DNA of 59,827 nt from CAZGCA01 sp964524145 (GTDB lineage: Bacteria; Hydrogenedentota; CAZGCA01), in the NCBI GenBank assembly GCA_964524145.1, contig CAZGCA010000029.1:1-59827 (forward strand). The letters run 5' to 3'. The notes beneath the pieces were generated by a model that worked only from the letters and a program-made list of their open reading frames with translations, was not told the DNA's origin and did not search any database. Below are positions 1 to 8,008 of the stretch, piece after piece. Within the stretch, counting starts at the first letter, position 1. Each line of letters opens with the position of its first letter. Made by a program: the position numbers and the translations under genes.

Positions 1-199
1 CGTCCCTGCGGGACTTGGAGGTAGTCGTTATAGCTTGGACCACCTGGTGGGTGACAGCCTGCTTGTCGTGTTTCCTGCTATCCATAGCGCCTTACAGGTA
101 CGTTTTCATCGGATTGCTGAACGGTTACGGGAGCATAGCGTCCGTGCCTGCCTCGAGGAGTGTGTGTCGCATTGACAGTCTCACAAGCCAGCGGCTATA

Positions 200-1126
200 A
201 TGCCCGAAACACCGCATTGGTGGGAGCTTGGCGAACGCATACGACAGGGAACCGGTCTGATGGAAAAAGCGAACGAGCTTCAAAGCCAGGTACGCGAGAT
301 CGAAGGTCTGTCCACTATCCCTTTAAGCATGACCAGAATAATGCTCGTGGCGGACGATCCTAAGGCGACGGCGAACGATCTCGCCCAGGAAATAGCAAGC
401 GACCAATCGTTGACAGCGAAGATCCTCCAGATAGTAAACTCCGCATTCTACGGGTTTCGCCGGGAGATATCGTCGGTCACCGACGCGGTTGTCATTCTCG
501 GTTTCAACCAGGTCAGACACATGGCGACTGCGGTTTCTGTATTCGGCGCATTTCAAAGGGGCGAAGACCGTCTTTTCGACCGGCAGCTGCTCTGGCGACA
601 CAGTCTCGCGTGCGCGATGACGTCTAACGCGCTTACGATCAAGAGTCGGGACAAGTACCCGGATGAGAAGGGTGGGCATACGGCCGGGCTGCTGCACGAT
701 ATCGGCAAGGTTGTGCTCGACCAATACTTCCACGACAAGCTTGTCGAGGTAATGGTCTACGCAAAGGACAGGAGTGCGCCCCTGATCGAAGCCGAGCAAA
801 CCATCCTGGGCGCTACACACGCGGACGTAGGCGGATGGCTCGCGGACAGTTGGGGGTTTCCGGTGACGCTTGTCGAGAGCATCAAGTGTCATCATGCCCC
901 GCACGAGGCTCACGAGCCTCGGCTCCTGCCGTTTGTGACTCACGCGTCAAACGCGGTGTGCAACGCGCTGGGGTACGCGGCAACCGACACGGTCGAGCAC
1001 GGGACCGACGTGGACGAGGAGGCGAGGCAGGCGGCGGGCATTACGCGAGACTCGATACGCAATATTCAGGAGCAGCTGGAGAAGAACGCTGCCTTCCTCG
1101 AGGGCATCTCCTCGGCGATGTCGTGA
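200..1126 (+). CDS. HDOD-domain signalling protein
   Basis: About 308 residues. Residues 30-235 match the HDOD domain, a catalytically degenerate relative of HD phosphohydrolases found in bacterial signalling and growth-control proteins. Visible hallmarks are the helix around SLTAKILQIVNSAFYGF, the VILGFNQVRHMA segment, and the motif GLLHDIGKVVLDQ. The protein is a stand-alone HDOD unit with no CheY or GGDEF domain and no signal peptide, so a cytoplasmic adaptor role is inferred. No good ribosome site precedes the ATG at 200; a second in-frame ATG at 260 removes 20 weakly conserved residues and is also possible. It lies 68 bases upstream of the next co-oriented gene. Confidence 0.85.
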   Translation: MPETPHWWELGERIRQGTGLMEKANELQSQVREIEGLSTIPLSMTRIMLVADDPKATANDLAQEIASDQSLTAKILQIVNSAFYGFRREISSVTDAVVILGFNQVRHMATAVSVFGAFQRGEDRLFDRQLLWRHSLACAMTSNALTIKSRDKYPDEKGGHTAGLLHDIGKVVLDQYFHDKLVEVMVYAKDRSAPLIEAEQTILGATHADVGGWLADSWGFPVTLVESIKCHHAPHEAHEPRLLPFVTHASNAVCNALGYAATDTVEHGTDVDEEARQAAGITRDSIRNIQEQLEKNAAFLEGISSAMS

Positions 1127-1194
1127 CGTTGCTCTGACGCAACTCAATCCTGTGTGAACCATCTCGTCCTGGAATTCAGAGGGAGCCCTTTCAA

Positions 1195-2718
1195 ATGGCA
1201 CTGTTTGGGAAGGTGTTGACGTACCACGATGACCTGAAGGCCCTCGCGATCGCCGGTGCGACCGATCGCGCACGCCTTCCAGACTCGCGCGAGCTGTCCC
1301 TGCTCGATACGTCTCTGGACGAGCTGGTTGCGCCGCGCGATAAACTGGAGCCGAAAGCCGAAGTATTCAGGGCTCGCGTGCTCGATCTCTTTGGGATAGA
1401 CGTAGCGGGCGACTTCTGCGGCATCTCCATCCCGCACCCGTTCATGCTTGCCCCCGGGACCTACACGCATAACGCGCGACAGGTGCGCATGGCGGCACAC
1501 GTCGGCTGGGCAGGGATCGGTCTCAAGACGTTAGTGGGGAACGACGAGGACGGGCGTTGCTCGTTGGCCGAACGGAGCCGCAAGGTGTTCTTCGCTCCGG
1601 ACAAGAGGTTTCTCTCGCAGACGCGCTTTCTGTCCGGTGAGAGAGGAAGCGAGTTGGACGTGGACACCTACGTGAGGGAGGTGCTTCGCGATTCGCTTGC
1701 CGTCGGCGAGGAGGCGGGGATCCTGGTCAAACCGAGCTTCACGTGCGGCAGACCGTTCGAGGAACATGTTGCGGAATGGCATTACACAATCCGGCGACTG
1801 TCAGAGATGCAGCAGCGTGCGATGGAAACTGATTTCTCGCCAGACTATGCTTACCCGCCCCCAGACACTTTCGAGGAACTCGAAGAGATCCAGAACGAGT
1901 ATGTCCGCACCGTCGTTGGTATAACAGCTTTCTGCCAGGAGTTTGCCGCAGAGACGGTGGGTCCTGGCGTCGTTGTCGCGCCGAAGCTGAACAGCGCTAT
2001 GTTTCCGGTGATGCGCGTACTCTTGTCGGTGTTGGCCGAGCACGGTGTTGCGAAAGGGTTCGTCGGGTTCAACCGACCCTTTGGGGCGTATATCGATCCG
2101 TTCAGCCTCGTTGCCCTACGGTCGGCATACGGCGGCGAGAACCACAAGATAGCCAATATCAATCTCTTTCGCGAGATATACTCGAACGGTGATTTCGGCT
2201 TGCCGGCCAGCGCGACAGGCGGTTGCGTAACGGGCTTCGACGCGGTCGAATATATATCCAGCGGCGAGATTGGCAGCATCCAGGTCGTGTCCCAGTGCTA
2301 CTACCAGGGGCAGGAGAACGTGCTGAAGCGGTTGTTGGGCGGGTTTGTCGTCGCGATGGTCCACCTCAACAGAACGTGCCCGGACAAGTACGGTTTCGAA
2401 GTAGTCTCGGTCGCCGATCTGAAACGCAAAAGCCATCATCCGGCGGTAGCGGGCGCGTTTCGCGCGGTGTATCCTTCCGAAACCCGGCGATTTCGCGCCG
2501 AGATCGACCAGACGAAGTGCAAGCACTGCAGGGAGAAGAGTCCTATCCACCCGCACACGGTTTGCAGAGCGTTACTCGTCTGCCCGTATCGCGCTATCGA
2601 GACAGTCGATCCCGAGCAGGGCATCTTCCGCGTAAATCCTGACCTGTGCGCTGGCTGCGGCACGTGCCTGCCCTGCGACGCCATACACATGACCGACCGG
2701 GCGGCAGACAGAATGTAG
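1195..2718 (+). CDS. Dihydroorotate dehydrogenase-like TIM-barrel protein with C-terminal ferredoxin-type clusters
   Basis: 507 residues. The N-terminal 80 residues are not recognised. Residues 80-420 look like an FMN TIM barrel of the dihydroorotate/dihydropyrimidine dehydrogenase type (ISIPHPFMLAPGTYTHNA, GWAGIGLKT, late glycine-rich strands such as SATGGCVTGFDAVEY). The C-terminus carries two cysteine groups: CKHC, then a cysteine 12 residues on and VCPYRAI; and CAGCGTCLPCDAIHM. These are [4Fe-4S]-like, though the first has non-standard spacing. The fused ferredoxin resembles the end of dihydropyrimidine dehydrogenase, but the substrate cannot be assigned. Start ATG follows a purine-rich GAGGGAG. 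The insertion around residues 195-250 is longer than in ordinary PyrD, so this is unlikely to be the pyrimidine enzyme. Confidence 0.75.
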   Translation: MALFGKVLTYHDDLKALAIAGATDRARLPDSRELSLLDTSLDELVAPRDKLEPKAEVFRARVLDLFGIDVAGDFCGISIPHPFMLAPGTYTHNARQVRMAAHVGWAGIGLKTLVGNDEDGRCSLAERSRKVFFAPDKRFLSQTRFLSGERGSELDVDTYVREVLRDSLAVGEEAGILVKPSFTCGRPFEEHVAEWHYTIRRLSEMQQRAMETDFSPDYAYPPPDTFEELEEIQNEYVRTVVGITAFCQEFAAETVGPGVVVAPKLNSAMFPVMRVLLSVLAEHGVAKGFVGFNRPFGAYIDPFSLVALRSAYGGENHKIANINLFREIYSNGDFGLPASATGGCVTGFDAVEYISSGEIGSIQVVSQCYYQGQENVLKRLLGGFVVAMVHLNRTCPDKYGFEVVSVADLKRKSHHPAVAGAFRAVYPSETRRFRAEIDQTKCKHCREKSPIHPHTVCRALLVCPYRAIETVDPEQGIFRVNPDLCAGCGTCLPCDAIHMTDRAADRM

Positions 2719-2737
2719 CGCGAACGTTCGCTGGGAG

Positions 2738-2854
2738 TCAGCGTTTCTCGAGCCGGAGCGAGATTATGAGGGCCGTCGCGGCGGCAGCAGCCGAGATCAG
2801 AAACAACGCGTCGTAGTGAGTGACACGGACCAGGAATCCGCCAACAGCCGTTGG
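2738..2854 (-). pseudogene. 3' remnant of an MFS transporter gene (duplicate of the end of 3843-5138)
   Basis: Read on the minus strand, this stretch encodes about 38 residues ending in SAAAAATALIISLRLEKR and a stop, the same C-terminus as the intact MFS transporter at 3843-5138. The last 57 bases (2738-2794) are identical to 3843-3899; upstream of that the match is weaker but still recognisable at protein level (THYDALFLIS against IPYGALFLVS). A stop codon interrupts the frame shortly before. This is a truncated paralogue or rearrangement scar; the HEPN/MNT pair now occupies the space between the two copies. Confidence 0.85.
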
Positions 2855-2895
2855 TCGCGGAAGGCGTCCCTGTATCCTACGAATTGGTTAGACTC

Positions 2896-3261
2896 TTATG
2901 GGTCCTCTACCGGTGGAAGGTTTTCCACCCCGGCATCCTCAAGCAGTTGAATAAGTCCGGGCAGCCTGTTCTCGCAAATGCCCCATAGTTTCTCGTACCG
3001 TATCTCTCCATATTCGTGAGCAATGATATTCCGCAGGCCGATAATCGATGGCCAGGGAATATCCGGATGACGGGCACGCGTGTCCGGAGAAACGTGGCGA
3101 GCGGCCTCGCCGAGTATCTCAAGGTTGCGTTCAACGGCACTCCGCAACATCCGGTCTGAGAGAAGGTCTTCGAACCGCTTCCCACGGGTAAACTCTCTGA
3201 TAGCCCTAGCGGCATCCAGCATATCCCACAGTCGCGCCATCTCTTTCGGATCAGGCCGCAT
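2896..3261 (-). CDS. hepT: HepT-like HEPN toxin (DUF86 family)
   Basis: 121 residues, the normal size for DUF86/HepT proteins. The HEPN catalytic signature R-x4-H is visible in RNIIAHEYGEI (near residues 77-87), with the following tyrosine that in studied HepT proteins is adenylylated by the partner antitoxin. Known family role: RNase toxin neutralised by the MNT nucleotidyltransferase. Its ATG lies inside the end of the upstream mntA-like gene, an 11-base overlap, so the two are translationally coupled. The pair is inserted between an MFS gene and a duplicated tail of that gene. Assignment is by motif and context; toxicity is inferred. Confidence 0.85.
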   Translation of the reverse strand: MRPDPKEMARLWDMLDAARAIREFTRGKRFEDLLSDRMLRSAVERNLEILGEAARHVSPDTRARHPDIPWPSIIGLRNIIAHEYGEIRYEKLWGICENRLPGLIQLLEDAGVENLPPVEDP

Positions 3262-3553
3262 AAACCACCTCGCACGTTCTCAGTATCTCGTATCTCCGCC
3301 AAGGGTTCCGCAACGCCTCTTTCTCGACGAAATCCACCTGCCGGCCAAAACGTTTCTCCAGTTCCTCCTTCATATCGAACATGTCAAATAGGTCCCATCC
3401 CGCGTCCGGTTCGAAACTCACCAGAAAATCCAGATCGCTCTCCGGGCCGAAGTCATCACGCAGTGCGGACCCGAAAATGGACAATTCGCGAATCCGCCAC
3501 TTGCGGCAGAACTCGGCCAGCGCGTCACGATCCAGTTGCACGTGTGCGTTCAT
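3251..3553 (-). CDS. mntA: MntA-like nucleotidyltransferase antitoxin
   Basis: 100 residues from the preferred ATG at 3553, which has a GAGGAG ribosome site 8 bases upstream; a longer frame reaches 3634 but lacks such a site. The minimal nucleotidyltransferase motif is complete: FGSALRDDFGPESDLDFLV gives GS and the two metal aspartates, and RQVDFVEK supplies the third acidic residue. In this family the enzyme adds AMP to the tyrosine of the partner HepT toxin. It is first in the two-gene unit and overlaps hepT by 11 bases. The intact active site suggests a working antitoxin. Confidence 0.87.
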   Translation of the reverse strand: MNAHVQLDRDALAEFCRKWRIRELSIFGSALRDDFGPESDLDFLVSFEPDAGWDLFDMFDMKEELEKRFGRQVDFVEKEALRNPWRRYEILRTCEVVYAA

Positions 3554-3842
3554 GGTCCTGTCTCCTCGCAGAACACGTTGCTTCGCCTCGATCTCGGCGG
3601 TCCATTTGCCCTCGCCGTCCACGCCCTCCTGCACCTTGAACGATATATGAACGTCCCCGACCCGGGCCGGCCATCCGCGGCTCTCCGGCTACTTCCGAGC
3701 TCGTCGTCATCACTTAACCTCGCTCTGAATGCGCCGATAGACGCCATGGTCTCCTTCGCTTAATCATAGCCTCGTGCGTCACCGATGTCAATCAATGTGC
3801 GGATACCCGGATACTGGAAAGCAACGCGCCATCGCTGAGGGA
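3554..3842. other. Intergenic stretch upstream of mntA; no gene recognised
   Basis: About 290 bases between mntA and the end of the MFS transporter. Short frames exist on both strands but none has a plausible start, ribosome site or recognisable product. The last few bases before 3843 resemble those before 2738, so the duplicated MFS tail extends slightly past its stop codon. Confidence 0.5.
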
Positions 3843-5138
3843 TCAGCGTTTCTCGAGCCGGAGCGAGATTATGAGGGCCGTCGCGGCGGCAGCAGCCGAA
3901 ACGAGAAACAGGGCCCCGTAGGGGATGATCCGGAGCAAGACCCCGGCGGCAAACGGCAGTGCGGTAAGGGGTGCGAGGATGGTGTTCATGAGCCCTGTGT
4001 GGGACGGCCGTCTGTCAGGCGGCGAAAGCTCGAGCAGGTAGGAGGGAGTTGCAATTCTTCCCCCATTAAACGCGGCCGCGTTAAAGATAAAGACGCAATA
4101 GTAGGGCCACCGGGCAACCTGATAGGACAAGACGCCGGCGCTCACCATAGACCCCACGAGCAATGCCGTGGCGGGCGCCACCAGTCCAAGAATGCTGCAG
4201 ATTCTCAGAAGCGCGGGATTGCCATACCTGTACGAGATGTGTCCGAGCAGAAGGCCGGAGACGACCATGCTGCACATACTCGCCGTAAGATACACGCCGG
4301 TCTCGGCGGCGGTCGCGCCCATGCTGCTCATCGCGTAGGCAACATAGAACGGGCCGGAAATGACGGCCACAGACCATGTGACGTTGAAAAACAGCAATCT
4401 CCTGTAGTCGGGGATGGTGCGCAACGAACCCACAGCACGTCGTATGACTTTGCGCAGTGGCAGGGGTCGCGGTTTCTCTACGGTTTCGACAGGTTCGTCA
4501 ACCGTGAAAAAGATCAGCACCGCCGAGGCCATGAAGAAGAGGCCTATCGTGAAGAGCAACCCGTAGCTGTATGGAAACGGGATCGAGCTTTCTGCTGAAA
4601 GTATGCGCCTGACAACGAGCCCGGCGCAGATGCCTCCAATGCCCCCAAGAAACCTGCGGGTGCCGAAAAACGCGCCCAGCCGTTTGAGCCCGACCGCCTT
4701 GGCGACGATGTCCATGAAGGCCGGCACGGCCACGCCTGAGAACGACGTGTTGGCAAATAGAAGAAACACCATCACTCCGTAGACGAGCCACCCGCGATTC
4801 CCAAGGATGAAGAAGATGGCGGGAAGAGCCGTCATGCACGCAATTCTGCCGATACCCATTGTTTTGTAGACGGTCTTCTTGCGGGCGTAGTTTTCGATGC
4901 GGCCCGAGAACAGCAGTTGCGGCCAGAGCCAACCGGAGCGTACCGCCGTCGCCGCGAGACCTATCGCCGCGGTCGAGCCTGTCAGCCGGTAGACAAGGCC
5001 GCTGAGCACGGTATCGGGCTCAACGAACGCTTGTCCGGTCAGGAAAAGGGCGCCGTTGGCGACCCCGATCCAGAACGCGCGCCGGCCTCCGGATGGAAGA
5101 CCAGGCGAGGCTGGTGGTTCGCTATCAGTCGCAGACAT
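3843..5138 (-). CDS. Major facilitator superfamily transporter
   Basis: 431 residues from ATG 5138; a TTG-started extension to 5237 has no hydrophobic or conserved content. About twelve hydrophobic segments alternate with short basic loops, for example IENYARKKTVYKTMGIGR between the first helices and a charged central loop (FTVDEPVETVEKPRPLPLRK) between the two halves. It looks like an MFS permease; substrate unknown. Its ATG lies about 100 bases inside the distance from the purN stop, in the same direction, so it may be the last gene of the panE-ddl-dapF-purN unit. Its 3' end is duplicated at 2738-2854. Confidence 0.8.
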   Translation of the reverse strand: MSATDSEPPASPGLPSGGRRAFWIGVANGALFLTGQAFVEPDTVLSGLVYRLTGSTAAIGLAATAVRSGWLWPQLLFSGRIENYARKKTVYKTMGIGRIACMTALPAIFFILGNRGWLVYGVMVFLLFANTSFSGVAVPAFMDIVAKAVGLKRLGAFFGTRRFLGGIGGICAGLVVRRILSAESSIPFPYSYGLLFTIGLFFMASAVLIFFTVDEPVETVEKPRPLPLRKVIRRAVGSLRTIPDYRRLLFFNVTWSVAVISGPFYVAYAMSSMGATAAETGVYLTASMCSMVVSGLLLGHISYRYGNPALLRICSILGLVAPATALLVGSMVSAGVLSYQVARWPYYCVFIFNAAAFNGGRIATPSYLLELSPPDRRPSHTGLMNTILAPLTALPFAAGVLLRIIPYGALFLVSAAAAATALIISLRLEKR

Positions 5139-5237
5139 TGTCGCTGGTTGTGTTGGGCAAGGGAGGCTACGCCGCTTGTGGCGATCTCGACATGTTCGAC
5201 CTTGGAGAGAATCGGTCGGGCCAGCTAACGCAGGCAA

Positions 5238-5891
5238 TCAGTCAAGGATTCTTACCCTTCTTCCTTCTATCTTGAGCCGGCCCTCGGCGAAGAGCTGGAT
5301 GGCTATCGGGTACAGTTCGCGTTCTTTGGCCTGGACGCGCTCAGCGAGTGTGTCAGCCGTGTCGTCGTCAAGCACAGGCACGACGCCCTGGAGTATTATT
5401 GGCCCGTGATCGTACTGGTCGTCGGCGAAGTGTATCGTGCAGCCGGAAACCTTCACCCCGGACTCGATAACCGCTTCGTGAACGCGATGGCCGAACCAGC
5501 CCGTGCCGCAGAACGACGGTATGAGCGCCGGATGTATGTTCATTATGACATCCTTGTAGTTCTCGTCCGGCATAAACAGGCTCATGAACCCGGCCATGAC
5601 CAGCAGGTCGAGCTCGTATTCGTTCAGCTTATCGTTTATTGCCCGGTTGAACTCCTCCAGGGCGCTGAATTCCTTGCGCATGATCGCGCAGGCGTCTATC
5701 TTGTGATGCTTTGCGCGTTCGAGCCCGTATGCTCCGGCCCGGCTGCTGATGACAAGCTTGACACGTGCGTCAAGCTCGCCTCGTTCGATGTGGTCAATGA
5801 TGTTCTGCAAGGTGGTGCCGCTGCCGCTCAGCAGCACGCCCAGCGATATGGGTCTCTTCACCGACCCGAGATTAATCTTCGGTATGTTCAT
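5238..5891 (-). CDS. purN: Phosphoribosylglycinamide formyltransferase
   Basis: 217 residues, the usual length for PurN, which transfers the formyl group from 10-formyl-THF to GAR in purine synthesis. Visible are the substrate-binding start LLSGSGTTLQNII, the catalytic stretch MNIHPALIPSF (Asn and His), and the catalytic aspartate region ADDQYDHGPII. The cofactor strand LVMAGFMSLF is also present. The ATG follows a strong GGAGGAGGG that lies inside the preceding small gene, and it overlaps that gene's stop as ATGA. This indicates translational coupling in the dapF-small gene-purN order. Confidence 0.93.
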   Translation of the reverse strand: MNIPKINLGSVKRPISLGVLLSGSGTTLQNIIDHIERGELDARVKLVISSRAGAYGLERAKHHKIDACAIMRKEFSALEEFNRAINDKLNEYELDLLVMAGFMSLFMPDENYKDVIMNIHPALIPSFCGTGWFGHRVHEAVIESGVKVSGCTIHFADDQYDHGPIILQGVVPVLDDDTADTLAERVQAKERELYPIAIQLFAEGRLKIEGRRVRILD

Positions 5892-6052
5892 TTGCCCTCC
5901 TCCGACACGAACACCTCGGCAGCAACCTTCTTGTCGTCTTTCTTACGGTCGTACCCTTTGGCGTCCTTCTTGGTGGAATGCGGGCGTTGCCGCGGGTTAA
6001 TCGTCCACGACCGCCGAATACGCGGTTTTCGCGCCACCTTCCGTTTCGTCAC
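5888..6052 (-). CDS. Small highly basic protein between dapF and purN
   Basis: 54 residues from GTG 6052, too short for routine gene calling. It begins in phase 12 bases after the dapF stop and ends in an ATGA overlap with purN; purN's GGAGGAGGG ribosome site lies within it. The product is rich in Lys and Arg (KRKVARKPRIRRSWTINPRQ, then a KKDAKGYDRKKDDKK stretch), with an acidic tail. It resembles small basic, ribosome- or nucleic-acid-binding-like proteins that share an RRSWxINPxTRV-type core, but I cannot name a family with certainty. No clear ribosome site precedes the GTG; reinitiation after dapF is likely. Confidence 0.5.
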   Translation of the reverse strand: MTKRKVARKPRIRRSWTINPRQRPHSTKKDAKGYDRKKDDKKVAAEVFVSEEGK

Positions 6053-6064
6053 GGCTGTCGGTTC

Positions 6065-6901
6065 TCAGTTCTCGGGCCACATGCCGTCGAAGACACGCGT
6101 TGCGGGACCTTCCTGTATCACGCGGTTGTCCTCGCGCCACTCGATCTTCAACACGCCGAGCGCCAGATGGGCGCTCACGTTGCGGTCGACGCGCCCGTTC
6201 AGCACGGACGCAACCACCGAAGCGCACGTCCCGCTCCCGCACGCCAGCACAATACCCGAACCACGCTCCCACACGCGGACCTTGATGTTCTGTCTGTCGA
6301 TAACCTGGACAACCTCGACGTTTGTCCGGTTCGGAAACTTCGGATGATGCTCGATTTTCGGCCCGATCTCTGCCAGCGGAACGGATTCGACGTCATCCAC
6401 GAGGAAGACCGCGTGCGGGTTGCCCATCGACACGCAGGTCACCCGGTATGTTTCGCCGTCAACGTCAATCGGTTCGTCGATCACCTTGCCCTGAGGACCG
6501 GTCATGGGTATCTCGGCACGCATCAGCTTCGGCTCGCCCATGTCGGAACGCACCGACAAAACCCGGCCATCTTCCACAGAGAGCTCGACCTCGTTCGGGC
6601 CTGCGAGCGTATCGATCGAGAACGCGAGTTTGTCCGTCATCCCCCCTTCATAGACATACTTTGCGAAACAGCGTATGCCGTTGCCGCACGTTTCGGCTTC
6701 GCTGCCGTCGGCGTTGAACATCCTCATGCGGAAGTCGCACTGATCGGAAGGCAGGACAAGGATGATACCATCGGCTCCCACACCGCAATGTCGGTCGCTC
6801 ATCGCGACAGAGAGCGATTCCGGGTCGGCAACCGCACGTTCAAGACAGTCTACGAATAGGTAGTCGTTGCCAAGCCCGTGGAGTTTTGTGAACTGTATCA
6901 T
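6065..6901 (-). CDS. dapF: Diaminopimelate epimerase
   Basis: 278 residues, standard length. DapF interconverts LL- and meso-diaminopimelate for lysine and peptidoglycan. Both catalytic cysteines are present: ETCGNGIRCFAKY (about residue 73) and VLACGSGTCASVVAS (about residue 221). The substrate motifs FTKLHGLGNDYLFVD, MFNADGSEAE and FPNRTNVEVV are also clear. The second cysteine motif has GSGTC where GTGAC is common, a conservative change. Downstream of ddl by three bases, consistent with a cell-wall operon. Confidence 0.95.
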   Translation of the reverse strand: MIQFTKLHGLGNDYLFVDCLERAVADPESLSVAMSDRHCGVGADGIILVLPSDQCDFRMRMFNADGSEAETCGNGIRCFAKYVYEGGMTDKLAFSIDTLAGPNEVELSVEDGRVLSVRSDMGEPKLMRAEIPMTGPQGKVIDEPIDVDGETYRVTCVSMGNPHAVFLVDDVESVPLAEIGPKIEHHPKFPNRTNVEVVQVIDRQNIKVRVWERGSGIVLACGSGTCASVVASVLNGRVDRNVSAHLALGVLKIEWREDNRVIQEGPATRVFDGMWPEN

Positions 6902-6904
6902 GGT

Positions 6905-8008
6905 CTACGTTTTGCCTTTAGCCTGCCTGGCTTTGAACTTCAGCTGCTTCGCGTGCCGTTTCTGCGCTCCTGCTATCAGATGATCGAGGACCTGCCCAAA
7001 CGTGAAACCCGCCGCCTCTGCCGCTTGCGGATAAAGCGACTGCTCGGTCATTCCCGGGATAGTATTCACTTCGAGAAACCATATCTTACCACGTTTCACT
7101 ATCATGTCAACCCTGCTCAGACCGAAACACCCGACGATACGGTGCACGTCCAGCGCCACCTGCTGCGCCTGCCGCGTGATCAGATCGCTCACACGCGCCG
7201 GGGTTATCTCGTCGGTAGCGCCCGGCGTGTACTTCGCCTCGTAGTCGAAATACGCGCTCGTCTTGGGCACGATCTCCGTCAACGGCAGCGCCATCGGTTC
7301 CCCTGTCTCGACGTTATCGAGCACCGAACAGGTGATCTCGGTTCCCGCAAGGTGTTCCTCGATCATTATCTCGTCATCGTACTCGAACAGCTCTGCGATC
7401 AAGGGCTCGATCTGTTCCGGCTCGACGACAATGCCCATCGCGAGGCTCGACCCGAGCCTCGGGGACTTCAGCACACACGGAACGCCGAACTCGGCCAACA
7501 CAGTCTCCACAATTGTATCCGCGTCGCGCGACCATCCTTCTGCATCAATCACCATATGGCGCGGAACACGCACACCGTGGTACGCAACCAGCTCCTTGCA
7601 CCGCACCTTGTCCATCGCCAGCGCGCTCGCCAAGACGCCCGAACCCGTGTACGGTATCCCCACGGTTTCGAGCAACCCCTGCACCGTACCGTCTTCGCCG
7701 TACGGGCCGTGCATGGCCAGAAACGCCACGTCCACCTTCTCCGATGCAGCACCGGACTTGGCCTTTGCAACAGCGGTTTCTATCTCGAGCGGTGCCGGAC
7801 GACGATCGGACGCTTCTTCCCACTCGATAGCCTTGGCACCTTCGGGAAGCGATTGCCAACGACCGTCGGGAGTTATGCGAACACGTTTGACGCGGTACTT
7901 ACTTTTGTCCAGCGCTCGAACAACCATCTCGCCGCTTCTGAGCGAGACTACATGCTCTGCGCTGGGACCGCCTGCTATGACTGCAACGTTCAACCGATTA
8001 GGTGCCAT
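6905..8008 (-). CDS. ddl: D-alanine--D-alanine ligase
   Basis: 367 residues from ATG 8008, an ATP-grasp ligase forming the D-Ala-D-Ala dipeptide of peptidoglycan. Seen in order: VAVIAGGPSAEHVVSLRSGE at the N-terminus, HGPYGEDGTVQGLLE, the central lid VLKSPRLGSSLAMG, EEHLAGTEITCSVL, and the C-terminal metal/ATP region LEVNTIPGMTEQSLYPQAA. The C-terminal basic tail is longer than usual. The start overlaps the panE-like stop by one base (TGATG); a GTG one codon upstream is less likely. Followed three bases later by dapF. Confidence 0.95.
   Translation of the reverse strand: MAPNRLNVAVIAGGPSAEHVVSLRSGEMVVRALDKSKYRVKRVRITPDGRWQSLPEGAKAIEWEEASDRRPAPLEIETAVAKAKSGAASEKVDVAFLAMHGPYGEDGTVQGLLETVGIPYTGSGVLASALAMDKVRCKELVAYHGVRVPRHMVIDAEGWSRDADTIVETVLAEFGVPCVLKSPRLGSSLAMGIVVEPEQIEPLIAELFEYDDEIMIEEHLAGTEITCSVLDNVETGEPMALPLTEIVPKTSAYFDYEAKYTPGATDEITPARVSDLITRQAQQVALDVHRIVGCFGLSRVDMIVKRGKIWFLEVNTIPGMTEQSLYPQAAEAAGFTFGQVLDHLIAGAQKRHAKQLKFKARQAKGKT

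Noticed and set aside
15..200. Hydrophobic 61-residue frame at the window start
   Set aside because: It overlaps the HDOD start region, has no ribosome site or recognisable fold, and lies beside a short palindrome at 3-15, so chance coding is more likely.
2720..2731. GCGAACGTTCGC-like palindrome after the dehydrogenase stop
   Set aside because: Perfectly symmetric but with no T-tract and no promoter beside it; too short to call a terminator or operator.
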